Positions 34,349 to 44,300 of a stretch of 64,000 nt of DNA are shown piece after piece (the first letter of the stretch is position 1; every line of letters begins with the position of its first letter). The stretch is taken from assembly GCA_002862645.1 (NCBI GenBank), contig PKDQ01000023.1, positions 28,935 to 92,934 of the forward strand, given 5' to 3'. Source of the DNA: Flavobacteriaceae bacterium. GTDB taxonomy: Bacteria > Bacteroidota > Bacteroidia > Flavobacteriales > Flavobacteriaceae. The notes under the pieces are model-generated. The model worked only from the letters and a program-made list of their open reading frames with translations, had not been told where the DNA came from and searched no databases. Position numbers and translations under genes: made by a program.

Positions 34349-36076
34349 ATGACAGATTTTTCATCTTTGGGAATTGATCCCAAACTACTAGAGGCCATCG
34401 ATGCCTTAGGTTTTCAATCGCCCACTGACGTTCAGCAAAAAGCCGTGCCCATTCTTTTAGAAAAGGAAACGGATATAGTAGTACTCGCCCAGACAGGAAC
34501 TGGTAAAACAGCTGCTTTTGGGTTGCCCATGCTTCAAAAAATAGACACAAACAGCAGAACGACTCAAGGACTTGTAATTGCACCCACGCGAGAATTGTGC
34601 ATACAAATAAGCAAAGAACTTATCAAGTATGCTTCAGCCATTAAAGGCTTGAATATAGTCCCGATATATGGTGGAGCAAGCATCAACGACCAGGCTAAGG
34701 CAGTCAAAAAAGGGGCTCAAGTTTTGGTGGCAACACCAGGCCGTATGCAGGATATGATGCGTAGAAAATACATCAACATATCTTCTATTGCCTTCTGTAT
34801 TTTGGACGAAGCCGATGAGATGCTAAACATGGGCTTTAAAGAAGACATCACAAATATTCTTTCACATACACCAAACGACAAACAAACATGGTTGTTCTCC
34901 GCCACCATGCCCAAAGAAGTGGCGCGCATAGCGAAAGAATTTATGCACAACCCGATAGAAATTACAGTTGGCACCAAGAATTCGGCTTCCACAAACATCA
35001 ACCACGAGTATTATTTGGTAAGCGGTCGTGAACGATACAATTTATTAAAACGACTCTCAGACACCCAGCCAGATATTTATTCGATTGTGTTTTGTCGCAC
35101 CAAACGAGACACCCAACGTGTGGCTGAAAAACTTATAGAAGATGGCTACAGTGCAGGTGCCTTGCACGGAGACCTAAGCCAAAACCAACGTGATATGGTT
35201 ATGAAAGCCTTTCGCGCCAAACAAATAAAGACCCTTGTTGCTACAGATGTTGCGGCACGCGGTTTAGATGTTGACAACATATCGCATGTGATTCACTATC
35301 AATTACCAGACGAGATTGAAACCTATACGCATCGAAGTGGTAGAACAGGACGTGCCAGCAGTTTGGGAACTTCCATGATTATACTCACTAGAGGAGAATT
35401 GGGGAAGATCAAAAAACTTGAACGCATCATAAATGCCAAAATCATTGCCCAAGAAGTTCCAGATGTAAATGCGATCCTTACGCGACAATTACAATACTTT
35501 GCTGAAAAAATAAAAGCTACTGATGTCAATGACGAAATTGACAAATACTTGGCAGAAGTCAATTCCATTTTAGGCGATTTTTCAAAAGAAGATTTGATCA
35601 AAAAACTGATGTCTGTGGAGTTTAATAGGCTACATAGCTACTACCAAAAACAATCAAATGCCCTTTCTAAAACAGCACCAGAAGGACAACAACGTTCCAA
35701 AAAGGCTGCTGATGCTCGCTACAACATCAATATCGGAAGTCGTGACGATTACGACTGGAAAGCATTAAAGACGTTTTTGGTCGATTTCCTTTCTTTGGAA
35801 AAGGATGATATTTATCATGTTGACGTGATGGATAACAATGCATATTTCAATACAAGTATGGACAAAAAAGACCATGTATTGGCTGCATTTGAAGGGTTTA
35901 AGCTTGATGGTCGTGTGGTTCAAATTCGCACCACTGAGAAAAGAGGGCAGCACTTGCAAGGCGGTGGAGGCTTCTCCAAAAAGCGAAATACTAAAGGCGA
36001 TCGTTTTAACAGGCGAAAAAAAGAGGGCCGTTCTTTTGGCGACTTCAAAAAGGGAAAGAAGAAAAAGCGGCGTTAG
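34349..36076 (+). CDS. DEAD/DEAH-box RNA helicase with DbpA-type RNA-binding domain
   Basis: From Met at 34349 (MTDFSSLGIDPKLLEAIDALGF) the protein is 575 aa. It has the Q motif FQSPTDVQQKAVP, motif I AQTGTGKT, motif Ia PTRELC, motif II DEAD, motif III SAT, motif V VATDVAARGLD, motif VI HRSGRTGRA, then a DbpA-like RNA-binding domain (about 460–535, NINIGSRDDYDWKALKTFL…VVQIRTTEK) and a basic Lys/Arg/Gly tail. It remodels structured RNA or ribosomal precursors (DeaD/CsdA-like). A housekeeping gene that interrupts the carbohydrate locus. Confidence 0.94.
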   Translation: MTDFSSLGIDPKLLEAIDALGFQSPTDVQQKAVPILLEKETDIVVLAQTGTGKTAAFGLPMLQKIDTNSRTTQGLVIAPTRELCIQISKELIKYASAIKGLNIVPIYGGASINDQAKAVKKGAQVLVATPGRMQDMMRRKYINISSIAFCILDEADEMLNMGFKEDITNILSHTPNDKQTWLFSATMPKEVARIAKEFMHNPIEITVGTKNSASTNINHEYYLVSGRERYNLLKRLSDTQPDIYSIVFCRTKRDTQRVAEKLIEDGYSAGALHGDLSQNQRDMVMKAFRAKQIKTLVATDVAARGLDVDNISHVIHYQLPDEIETYTHRSGRTGRASSLGTSMIILTRGELGKIKKLERIINAKIIAQEVPDVNAILTRQLQYFAEKIKATDVNDEIDKYLAEVNSILGDFSKEDLIKKLMSVEFNRLHSYYQKQSNALSKTAPEGQQRSKKAADARYNINIGSRDDYDWKALKTFLVDFLSLEKDDIYHVDVMDNNAYFNTSMDKKDHVLAAFEGFKLDGRVVQIRTTEKRGQHLQGGGGFSKKRNTKGDRFNRRKKEGRSFGDFKKGKKKKRR

Positions 36077-36189
36077 CCAATCGTATTGATCACTACAGTC
36101 TAATCATTTTTCTATATTAGAGCAAAAATAGCGTGGATCTATTTACTGTATAAATTTATAATCCGCTACCATACGCTGTTTAACTTAAA

Positions 36190-37860
36190 ATGTTAAATGC
36201 TTCTTCTTTTTTGATAAAATTTGTGCTATTGCTGCATGTAGGAATGCTCTATGCACAGACCTTCACCAATCCTGTGTTACCAGGGGGTTATCCAGATCCA
36301 TCCATTTGTAAAGTAGGGGATGTTTTTTATATGGCAAATTCATCCTTCGAATATTTCCCAGGAATACCAATTCATAGCAGTAAAGATTTGGTAAACTGGA
36401 CCTTAATTGGTCATGGCTTGCAGCGGGAAACTCAATGCAACGGGGCTGTTAACCTTATTGACGTCCAGCCAAACGGAGGCATATATGCCCCAACCTTGCG
36501 ATATCACGAGGGTACATTTTACATTATTACCACTGCCATATACTTTGATGAAGAGACAAAAAAGCACAGTGGCAATAACATTATCATTACCGCTACTAAT
36601 CCAGCAGGGCCTTGGTCTAATCCTGTTGTTGTGCAAGGAGCTCCAGGGATTGATCCTGACCTTTATTTTGATCAAGAGGGCCGTCTCTGGTACACCGGGC
36701 AGCACAAACCAAACAACCCTGAATTTATAGATCAAAAAGAAATCTGGATGCAAGAGCTGGATCTTGAAACCTTTCAACTGATTGGAGCACGTCATTTTTT
36801 GTGGCGTGGCGCATGTGATGGCGTTTGGACAGAAGGCCCTCATATCTATAAAAATGACGGCAGATACTACTTGATGATTGCTGAGGGAGGTACCTCCTTT
36901 AATCATGCTGTCATGGTGGCAGCGAGTGACAAGCTAACAGGCCCCTATGTTTCCAATCCACGAAACCCCATTTTTACTTCAAGACAACTTTCATATGAAA
37001 ACTGGGTGCACAGCACTGGACATGGCGACCTTGTTAAACTCGACGATGGCCGCTGGTTTATGTTCCTCTTGGGCGTTCGAGGTGACTTAAATCGTAAGTC
37101 AAATATGGGTAGAGAAACTTTTGTCGTGCCTGTGAGTTGGGAGCGAGATATGCATCCAAGAAAAGATAAAATTTTGTGGCCTGTAGTTGCCCCAAAAACG
37201 GGACGTATCGAAAGGGTAAACCCTGTTATTTTTGATGGTACAGCACACACTAAAGACTTGACTTTTTACGACGATTTTAAACAAGATGTATTGAGTAGGG
37301 CATGGAACTTTGTTAGAGTACCGATGCCAAACACCTATAGTCTTGATGTAAACCCAGGATATTTACGGTTGTTTACCCATCCCAATACCATTTCAAGACG
37401 TAAACGGGCACATTTTATGGGTATAAAACAGACAGAGAGTGATTTTGTTTTCACCACCAAGATGCACTTTAATCCCTCAGGAAACGAATCTGCTGCTGGG
37501 ATTGCCATAGTGCAAAAAGATGATACTTATGTATCTTTTTCTGTTCACAAAAAAGCTGAGGGTATGGTTGTAGAAGTAGTACACAAAAACAAGAAAATAG
37601 CACCAATCAAAACACAACTACTCAAATCCTATAAAGGAGAAATACGCTTTAAATTAGTGTCCGCTAATGATACGTATACATTTTCATATGCGACCAAGGG
37701 CAAGCGTTATAAAGTATTGACCACAACCACAGCAGACTTGGTACTCTTCAATGGATTTACAGGAGCTCATATAGGGCTTTACGCCACAAGCAATGGGCAA
37801 GACAACACCGATTTTTCAGATTATGATTGGATAAATTATTTACCTAAAACTAGAAAATGA
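36190..37860 (+). CDS. GH43 beta-xylosidase/arabinofuranosidase with C-terminal beta-sandwich
   Basis: The 556-aa exported protein (signal peptide to LYAQ, about 1–23) is a GH43 five-bladed propeller (about 24–330) with the catalytic base Asp36 in GGYPDPSIC, pKa-modulating Asp155/Asp157 region in PGIDPDLYFD, and acid Glu215 in WTEGPHIYK. Residues about 350–556 form a concanavalin-like beta-sandwich (FYDDFKQDVLSRAWNFVRVP), as in GH43 xylosidases. It removes xylose or arabinose from xylo-oligosaccharides. It overlaps the esterase gene by 4 nt (ATGA), so the two are translationally coupled. Confidence 0.92.
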   Translation: MLNASSFLIKFVLLLHVGMLYAQTFTNPVLPGGYPDPSICKVGDVFYMANSSFEYFPGIPIHSSKDLVNWTLIGHGLQRETQCNGAVNLIDVQPNGGIYAPTLRYHEGTFYIITTAIYFDEETKKHSGNNIIITATNPAGPWSNPVVVQGAPGIDPDLYFDQEGRLWYTGQHKPNNPEFIDQKEIWMQELDLETFQLIGARHFLWRGACDGVWTEGPHIYKNDGRYYLMIAEGGTSFNHAVMVAASDKLTGPYVSNPRNPIFTSRQLSYENWVHSTGHGDLVKLDDGRWFMFLLGVRGDLNRKSNMGRETFVVPVSWERDMHPRKDKILWPVVAPKTGRIERVNPVIFDGTAHTKDLTFYDDFKQDVLSRAWNFVRVPMPNTYSLDVNPGYLRLFTHPNTISRRKRAHFMGIKQTESDFVFTTKMHFNPSGNESAAGIAIVQKDDTYVSFSVHKKAEGMVVEVVHKNKKIAPIKTQLLKSYKGEIRFKLVSANDTYTFSYATKGKRYKVLTTTTADLVLFNGFTGAHIGLYATSNGQDNTDFSDYDWINYLPKTRK

Positions 37861-38708
37861 AAAGAATGAATTTTTATATTTTAATAGCGATTGGCTTGCT
37901 TTCATGTGGCCAAGATGGAGACAGCACAGAGGAGGCGGAAGTGACTAAGATATTGATGACCAAGACCATTACGATTGATCAACAAATTGACGGTCAAATG
38001 GTGAGCAGGTCTGTTCGTATCCAAGCACCTGCGATTCCCGACGCAAATATAAAATATCCGCTTGTTTTTGCTTTTCACGGTCGTGGTGGGAATAATAACA
38101 ATTGGGTTAATACCCTAAGGCAGTTTACAGATACAGGCTCGTTTATTGGAATCTATCCACAAGGGCATTTAAAATCTTGGAACCTGGGTTCAGAGCCTTC
38201 AACCGCTGACGATGTAGCTTTTGTAAACACCCTTGTAGAGACCTTGTTAACCTATACCAACGTCGATAGCGAAAACATCTTTGCCATTGGATCTTCTAAC
38301 GGAGCTGGAATGGTTAACACTTTGGCGGCCAAAACCCAACATTTTAAAGGAATTGCGCCTGTAGCTTCCCAATTGATAGCCTCTATAGACATTAGTTTGC
38401 AGACCAAGCCTGTTTCAATTTTTCAAGTCAATGGCGGGCAAGATGCCGTTATTCCTATTGATGGAGGCGAACGTTTTGGGCACTCCTTTTTTAGCGCCTA
38501 TGAAAGTGCTCAAAAATGGGCAGTTCAGTTTGGATGTGATGAAACTCCAACCCAAACAACAATTGCGGGGAATGCTTCCTATGTTTTTTCTGGCTGTTCG
38601 GATCAGGCTGTGGTTCAATACCTGCGTGTTGAAAATGCGGGCCATAATATTTCTGGAGCTTACCTACAGCTTTGGCAGCATATTTGGACATTTTTTTCAT
38701 CCCTTTAA
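37857..38708 (+). CDS. CE1/LpqC-type esterase lipoprotein (feruloyl or acetyl xylan esterase)
   Basis: The 283-aa lipoprotein (LLSC, Cys17) is an alpha/beta hydrolase of the LpqC/CE1 group: AFHGRGGNNNNW oxyanion region, nucleophile Ser147 in IGSSNGAG, Asp196 in NGGQDAVIP and His263 in NAGHNISG. Members remove ferulate or acetyl groups from xylan side chains. The coupling to GH43 (4-nt overlap) and the following GH10 support this. Whether it acts on ferulate or acetate cannot be decided from sequence. Confidence 0.85.
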   Translation: MKRMNFYILIAIGLLSCGQDGDSTEEAEVTKILMTKTITIDQQIDGQMVSRSVRIQAPAIPDANIKYPLVFAFHGRGGNNNNWVNTLRQFTDTGSFIGIYPQGHLKSWNLGSEPSTADDVAFVNTLVETLLTYTNVDSENIFAIGSSNGAGMVNTLAAKTQHFKGIAPVASQLIASIDISLQTKPVSIFQVNGGQDAVIPIDGGERFGHSFFSAYESAQKWAVQFGCDETPTQTTIAGNASYVFSGCSDQAVVQYLRVENAGHNISGAYLQLWQHIWTFFSSL

Positions 38709-38788
38709 AAAATTATAGTTTTTGACAAAAAACTTTCAAAACAAGCTGAAATTGCGCAGTACTTTACGACCAAAATAAATCAACGCTC

Positions 38789-40168
38789 ATGACCATCCGA
38801 TTTATAGCGGTATCATATGCTGTACTTGCTTTTTTTTCGCTAAGCGTAACCGCTCAAGAACATCTTGTCCATACCCCTTGGCAACTAGATGGCGCCCAGG
38901 ACAGGATTGAAAAAATAAGAAAAGGAACGGTACAATTGGCGTTCGTTTTGGACGGCAAACCCCTTGAAGATAAGGCACATGTAAACCTTGAGTTAATTAG
39001 TCACGCATTCAGCTTTGGTGTTTCCATGACACAAGCCAGCTCTCTATCTAACACAGCACAGGTTATATACCAAAACCGAGTTAAGGAACTGTTTAATTTT
39101 GTTACCCTTGGGTTTTATTGGGCAGCACGTGATGAGAAAAATGATTTGACAGGGTATAAACGTATGATGCGCCAAAAAGTGGATTGGGCCGTAGCAAATG
39201 ACATTAAAATTAAGGGACACCCGTTGTTGTGGCACGAATCTTTGCCCCAATGGGTTATTGACCATCAAGATTCCGTTGCTCTTGAAAAAATAATCTTTAA
39301 GCGCATACAAGATCTGTTGCTTGATTATCCAGAAATCCAATATTGGGATGTATACAATGAAGCCATTGCTCCATTCAAAAATCATGTTACCCCAAGTGGT
39401 GTTACCCGTTGGATTACGCATAAAGGCGGTATATACCTAGCCATGATAGCACTCTATGACTTTGCTAACAAAACGGCACCCAATAAGACTTATACAAACA
39501 ACCACTACGAACCAACAGACCCTGAGTTTCTTAAACTTAACGAATATTTTATTGAGCAAAATGTGGGCTACCAAGCCATAGGTATGCAAGCCCATATGCA
39601 AACTCACGATAAGGTTTTTGACGAACAAGAGCTTTGGGACTTGGTTAGTACGTTCACTCCTCTTGGCAAAGACATTCAGTTCACAGAAGTTACCGTTACC
39701 AGTTCAAAGTTGTTTAATAACTGGAAAGACCACGGAGCCTTCTTGGAGGATCGCAATGCTGCCCGGAAAACGGGGAAAAAGATGAACCTGCCAAGTATTA
39801 AGCAAAAGGAGATATTTCAAGCCGCATATATCAAAGATTTCTACACACTTCTATTTAGTCACCCCAGTGTGAGTTCCATTACCATGTGGAACCTGACCGA
39901 TAAAAATGCGTGGCGCGGTCATGCAGCGGGTATTTTAGATGAGGATATGCAACCTAAAAAGGCCTTCTTTACGTTAAAAAAATTGATAAAAAATACGTGG
40001 TCAACAAAACTTAAAACAGAATTTAACCCCAGCGAAGAACTTACTTTTTCTGGGTTTTACGGAAAATACAAGGGCACTGTTAGCATTGGTGATAAAACCT
40101 ATAAGGTTGATTTTCTACATGCAAAAGGGAATACGGAACCGGTGGTGTTGGATTTGAGCGGTCAATAA
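38789..40168 (+). CDS. GH10 endo-1,4-beta-xylanase, secreted/periplasmic
   Basis: The 459-aa protein has a signal peptide (cleavage at SVTAQE near 23) with no lipobox. The GH10 barrel (about 60–390) shows HPLLWHESLPQW, acid/base Glu191 in WDVYNEA, NNHYEP, AIGMQAHMQTH, nucleophile Glu300 in IQFTEVTV, and ITMWNLTDKNAWR. An N-terminal strand region (about 25–60) and a C-terminal tail of about 50 residues (FSGFYGKYKGTVSIGDKTYKVDF) are extra. It is the second xylanase of the locus and probably acts on imported oligosaccharides, since it is not lipidated. It ends 3 nt before the stop of the convergent gene. Confidence 0.93.
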   Translation: MTIRFIAVSYAVLAFFSLSVTAQEHLVHTPWQLDGAQDRIEKIRKGTVQLAFVLDGKPLEDKAHVNLELISHAFSFGVSMTQASSLSNTAQVIYQNRVKELFNFVTLGFYWAARDEKNDLTGYKRMMRQKVDWAVANDIKIKGHPLLWHESLPQWVIDHQDSVALEKIIFKRIQDLLLDYPEIQYWDVYNEAIAPFKNHVTPSGVTRWITHKGGIYLAMIALYDFANKTAPNKTYTNNHYEPTDPEFLKLNEYFIEQNVGYQAIGMQAHMQTHDKVFDEQELWDLVSTFTPLGKDIQFTEVTVTSSKLFNNWKDHGAFLEDRNAARKTGKKMNLPSIKQKEIFQAAYIKDFYTLLFSHPSVSSITMWNLTDKNAWRGHAAGILDEDMQPKKAFFTLKKLIKNTWSTKLKTEFNPSEELTFSGFYGKYKGTVSIGDKTYKVDFLHAKGNTEPVVLDLSGQ

Positions 40169-40171
40169 GCG

Positions 40172-41374
40172 TTAGCGCATATTTGAATACTTAAATTGAT
40201 TCTCAAGGGGTACACCAAATAAATCAACCAATTCTCCTATATTTTTATTGAAGAAGCGCGTATCGGGCGGTATGCTCAATTTTTCCCAATAGGTAGGGTC
40301 ATAGGCAGTTTTATACTGCGTCATATCTTTGTTGTGCAAGGCCTCTCCGACATTAAAAAGGGCTTTATTTTCTTCAATATCCAAGACATATACTTCGTGC
40401 CTATAAGCTATGGGAATGTATTTAGGGACCGTTTGACCGCTACTCCTCATAGCTCTTTTAACATTTTCGGATGGGGCTGCAGCACCTTTCCACTCTCTCT
40501 GGTGGTAACTTAAGAATAGCTTCCCTTTGTTGTTTTTCTTATAGACGTAGGTGGCAATAAGCGATTTTCCTATCTCGGGCTTCTTTTCCACTTCTAGTTT
40601 GTAGATCTTATAGGTATCCATTCCGATATACAGCCATAAGGTTTCTTTATTTTCTATCACACCTTTGGCAATGATAACGTCTTCATTATCGTAACTTGAA
40701 TCCCCTGTTTTTTTCCACTTGTATGACTTGACATTGATACTTTTTCGTAGGGGGTTGTTAAACTCCATATACTTTAATGCATGCAATTTCTGCTCATTCT
40801 TAACATACCTATAATCAGCGGAGGTCCGTACGTGGTCTACAGAAAACTTAACAAGATAGGAACTGGGTCCGCGATCAATAGCATTAATACTGTGCTCAAT
40901 ATAAAAGCGGCACAAATTGTCTTCAACCGACCACCTGCGGTATAAAATATTTAACTGATGATTTTTGCTAACCGTATTGTCGCGCAATTTTTTAAGTGCA
41001 TTCTTGACATAAAAATCAACAGAATTCACAACCACCTCAGATAGATTAGTGGTTTGCTCTTCAAGTATGATTTCCTTTTTTTCTAGCTTTAAGAAGTCTT
41101 TAATTTTAATGGAGAAGTTTGAAAAACCTAGAGAGGAAACAGTCAAATTATCTTCAAGCTCATTATTAGAAACACGAAAATAAAAAGTACCGTCTTCCGT
41201 AGAGGTTGTGCCTATATTCTTTTGTAAAATCCCTACTGCTGCATAAGGCACTTCATAGCCATTTTGATCTAGAACCTTGCCCATAATTGCGGTACTCCCT
41301 TGTCCAAATGCAATGATGCCATTTAAAAATAAGAGCACAGTGGTGTAGTAGATAAGCTTATGTGAACAATGCAT
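40172..41374 (-). CDS. CarboxypepD_reg-like domain protein, co-transcribed with the HTCS
   Basis: The 400-aa exported protein (signal peptide to FGQG, about 1–25) begins with a CarboxypepD_reg-like beta-sandwich (about 28–110, IMGKVLDQNGYEVPYAAVGILQKNIGTTSTEDGTFYFRV), the domain found at the N-terminus of SusC proteins, but no plug or barrel follows. The remaining 280 residues (VKNALKKLRDNTVSKNHQLNILYRRW…YKIYKLEVEKKPEIG…YHQREWKG) are like a group of Bacteroidota envelope proteins of unknown function. It starts 13 nt after the HTCS stop, so the two share a transcript. Function not known; a role in sensing or in the envelope is an inference. Confidence 0.7.
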   Translation of the reverse strand: MHCSHKLIYYTTVLLFLNGIIAFGQGSTAIMGKVLDQNGYEVPYAAVGILQKNIGTTSTEDGTFYFRVSNNELEDNLTVSSLGFSNFSIKIKDFLKLEKKEIILEEQTTNLSEVVVNSVDFYVKNALKKLRDNTVSKNHQLNILYRRWSVEDNLCRFYIEHSINAIDRGPSSYLVKFSVDHVRTSADYRYVKNEQKLHALKYMEFNNPLRKSINVKSYKWKKTGDSSYDNEDVIIAKGVIENKETLWLYIGMDTYKIYKLEVEKKPEIGKSLIATYVYKKNNKGKLFLSYHQREWKGAAAPSENVKRAMRSSGQTVPKYIPIAYRHEVYVLDIEENKALFNVGEALHNKDMTQYKTAYDPTYWEKLSIPPDTRFFNKNIGELVDLFGVPLENQFKYSNMR

Positions 41375-41387
41375 TTTACGTTGAATT

Positions 41388-44300
41388 TTAACTGGTTGCT
41401 ATTTCTTTTTGATCTTTGTTGTTATACCTGTATTCTTTTGGAATAACTCCAGTGTGTTCTTTAAATCTTTTGGTGAAATAGGAAGGAGAAGCAAATCCCA
41501 CTTTAAAGCAAATTTCTCCAATGGTCATCTCTGTTTTTGTCAGTAATTCTTTTGCCTTTTCGAGACGGGTTTTCCGAATGATTTCATTAGCTGAATTTCC
41601 AGTTAATGCCTTAATTTTCCGATACAACTTGCTTCTACTTAATCCCAATTCATTGGCAATATCTTGAACACATAAATCTTCTTTGGATAGATTATTTCCG
41701 ATAACATTTAACACGTCTGCAAGTATTTTTTTATCATAATTAGCGTAATCGACGTCTAACTCAAGACTTTTAAAATAGCTTTGATAGAAAGTGTTTTTGG
41801 CCTTGACTAATTGGCGTAAATGTGATTTCAGGAGGTTTACACTAAAAGGTTTTTTTAAATATACATCAGCGCCTGCATCAATTCCTTCAATACGTTCTTT
41901 TTCGGCTACTTTTGCTGTGAGCATAAGCACTGGAATAGTGCTGGTGGACTTATTGGATTTGAGCACTTGACACATTTCAATACCGTCCATTTCGGGCATC
42001 ATGACATCTGCAATAATGACATCAGGCTTGTGTTGTTTTGCCATTTCAAGACCTATTTTTCCATTCGCCGCTTCTAAAACACGATAAGCTCCTTTAAGTT
42101 CTAATTTAAGGTATTCACGAAGCTCTAGATTGTCTTCAACAATAAGAAGGCTGTGTTCTTTTTCAGAATGTGGTTCTGTAGTTTCAAGGTTTTTGTCACG
42201 TGTTTGCGTTATATTTTGTTGTGGTTGCTCGGTAGTGTATGTGGCAAATTGATTTTCTGAAAAATGGGTTTTTCCCGCAGCAAAAAAGATTTTAAATGAT
42301 GTACCCAGCTCTTCTTCGCTCTCAACTTCAATTTTACCCTTATGATAATCTACAAATTTGCGAACAACCTCAAGACCTATTCCCGTACCGCCATAGTATT
42401 GCTCGTTATTGTTTTTGTCTTGATAGAAACGCTCAAAAATATTCCTGATATTTTCTTTTTTGATACCTATTCCACTGTCCTTGATTATGACTTCAAACGC
42501 ATCTTGCGGTTGCATATTATCAATTAGCGGGAATACTACTCCACCTTGGTGATAGCGTACAAATACATCAATGGCTCCACCTTCTTTTGTTGCTTTAAAG
42601 GCATTGGAGAGTAGGTTAAAAATTATTTTTTCTAACATTGAAGTATCAGCCCAAACTCGGGTCTGTCCGATTTCTCCATGGGCAAAATTCAAATGGATAT
42701 TTCGATAAAGACCTTCCTCTTCGTAATACGAAGTAACATTTTTAACAACTGCGAGCAGGTCTGTTTCTTTGACACGTAGCTGTATTTTACCAAACTGCAT
42801 TTTTCTAAAGTCCATCAATTCGTCAATCAGCCGTTTCATTCTTTTGGTATTCCGGTGAATGATTCGGTGTTTTGCTCTAACATCATCTGGCAGTGCCGTG
42901 ACATCTGGGGCAGACAATAACGATTCCAGTGGATTAAGCATAAGCGTTAGTGGTGTTCTAAATTCATGCGAAATATTGGTAAAAAATTGGATTTTTTTTG
43001 CGTGTAATTCTTCTGTCTGCTTTCGTTGGTTTCGTTCTACTTCTGCTTTTCGTCGCTCTCTTATACGTAGTTTTATCAGCCTAAAAATATAAAACCCAAG
43101 TCCGCATAGAATTATAAAATAGCAGATTTTCGCCCCTATGGTTGCCCAGTAAGGGGGTTGTACTTTTATAAACACCTCTTTTGATGCATCGTTCCATATT
43201 CCATCATTGTTGGCCGCCTTGAGCTTAAATACATATTTCCCAGGTTTAATATTTGTGAAAGTGGCCGTACGAAGCTGATCAACATAGTTCCAATCACGGT
43301 CTAAGCCCTCAAGCATATACGCATAGTTGTTTTTCTCGCCACGGGTCATGTTTACCCCAACAAAGTCAATTGAAAAAGAAGACTGGTCGTGGCTTAGCAG
43401 GATGGTGTCGCTGTATTGAATAGATTTTTTAAGAGGTCCATTTTCGCTAATATTAATCCTTTTATTGCCAATTTTTAAATCTTGAAAAATGATTTTCGGT
43501 AAGTTTCCATTTAGAGGGATATTGTTAAAATCAAAAAAGTTTATACCCTCACTAGTTCCTAGGTAGAGTGTGTTGCGTTCGGTATAGAATGCACTGCGGT
43601 TTATTTTCTTGCTCAACAGTCCGTCTTCTGATTCAAAAATCCGAAAATTCTCATTGGCTTGGTCGTATCTAATAAGCCCATCGTCAGTTCCTAACCAGTA
43701 AAACCCATCATAGGTTTGTGTAATGGAATTAATGGACATATTCCTGATCTCACTGTCTTTTCCATTCCATGTAAAGGAATCTTCCACTGAAGAATAGCTA
43801 AACAGCCCATATCCATCCGTACCTACCCAGATGTTATTTTTGCTATCCTCATATAGCGCAAAAACAATAAAATCAGCGACAACCCCATTAGTCAACTCGC
43901 GGATTTTAGCGTTGTAAGAAACAACTTCACCCTTTTTTTGATTATACCTGTAGATGCCTTTTCTAGTACCCATCCAAACTTTATCATCCTTGTCTACAAT
44001 AACCTTTCTGATGTTGCCGTTTTGCAGTTCAAACTTTTGAAATGCTTCACTAGCGTGATGTCTAAGTTTTTCAGTCTTTGGATTATAAGACACCAACCCA
44101 CTTGAAAAGGTGCCTATCCAAATCACCCCGTTTGAATCTTCAGAAAAGCTTACAATTCGATTTGATTTTAACACATTTCTATGAGAATTTGTGCTGAAAT
44201 TTATAAATCGTTTAGATCCTTTTTTCAATAAATAGATACCATTATACCAAGAGGCAACCCACACATTTTGCTTGCTATCTATAAATAACGAAGGGATGTC

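Noticed and set aside
36403..36906. 167-aa antisense frame in the GH43 gene
   Set aside because: Fully inside a gene with all catalytic residues identified; no start context or family match.
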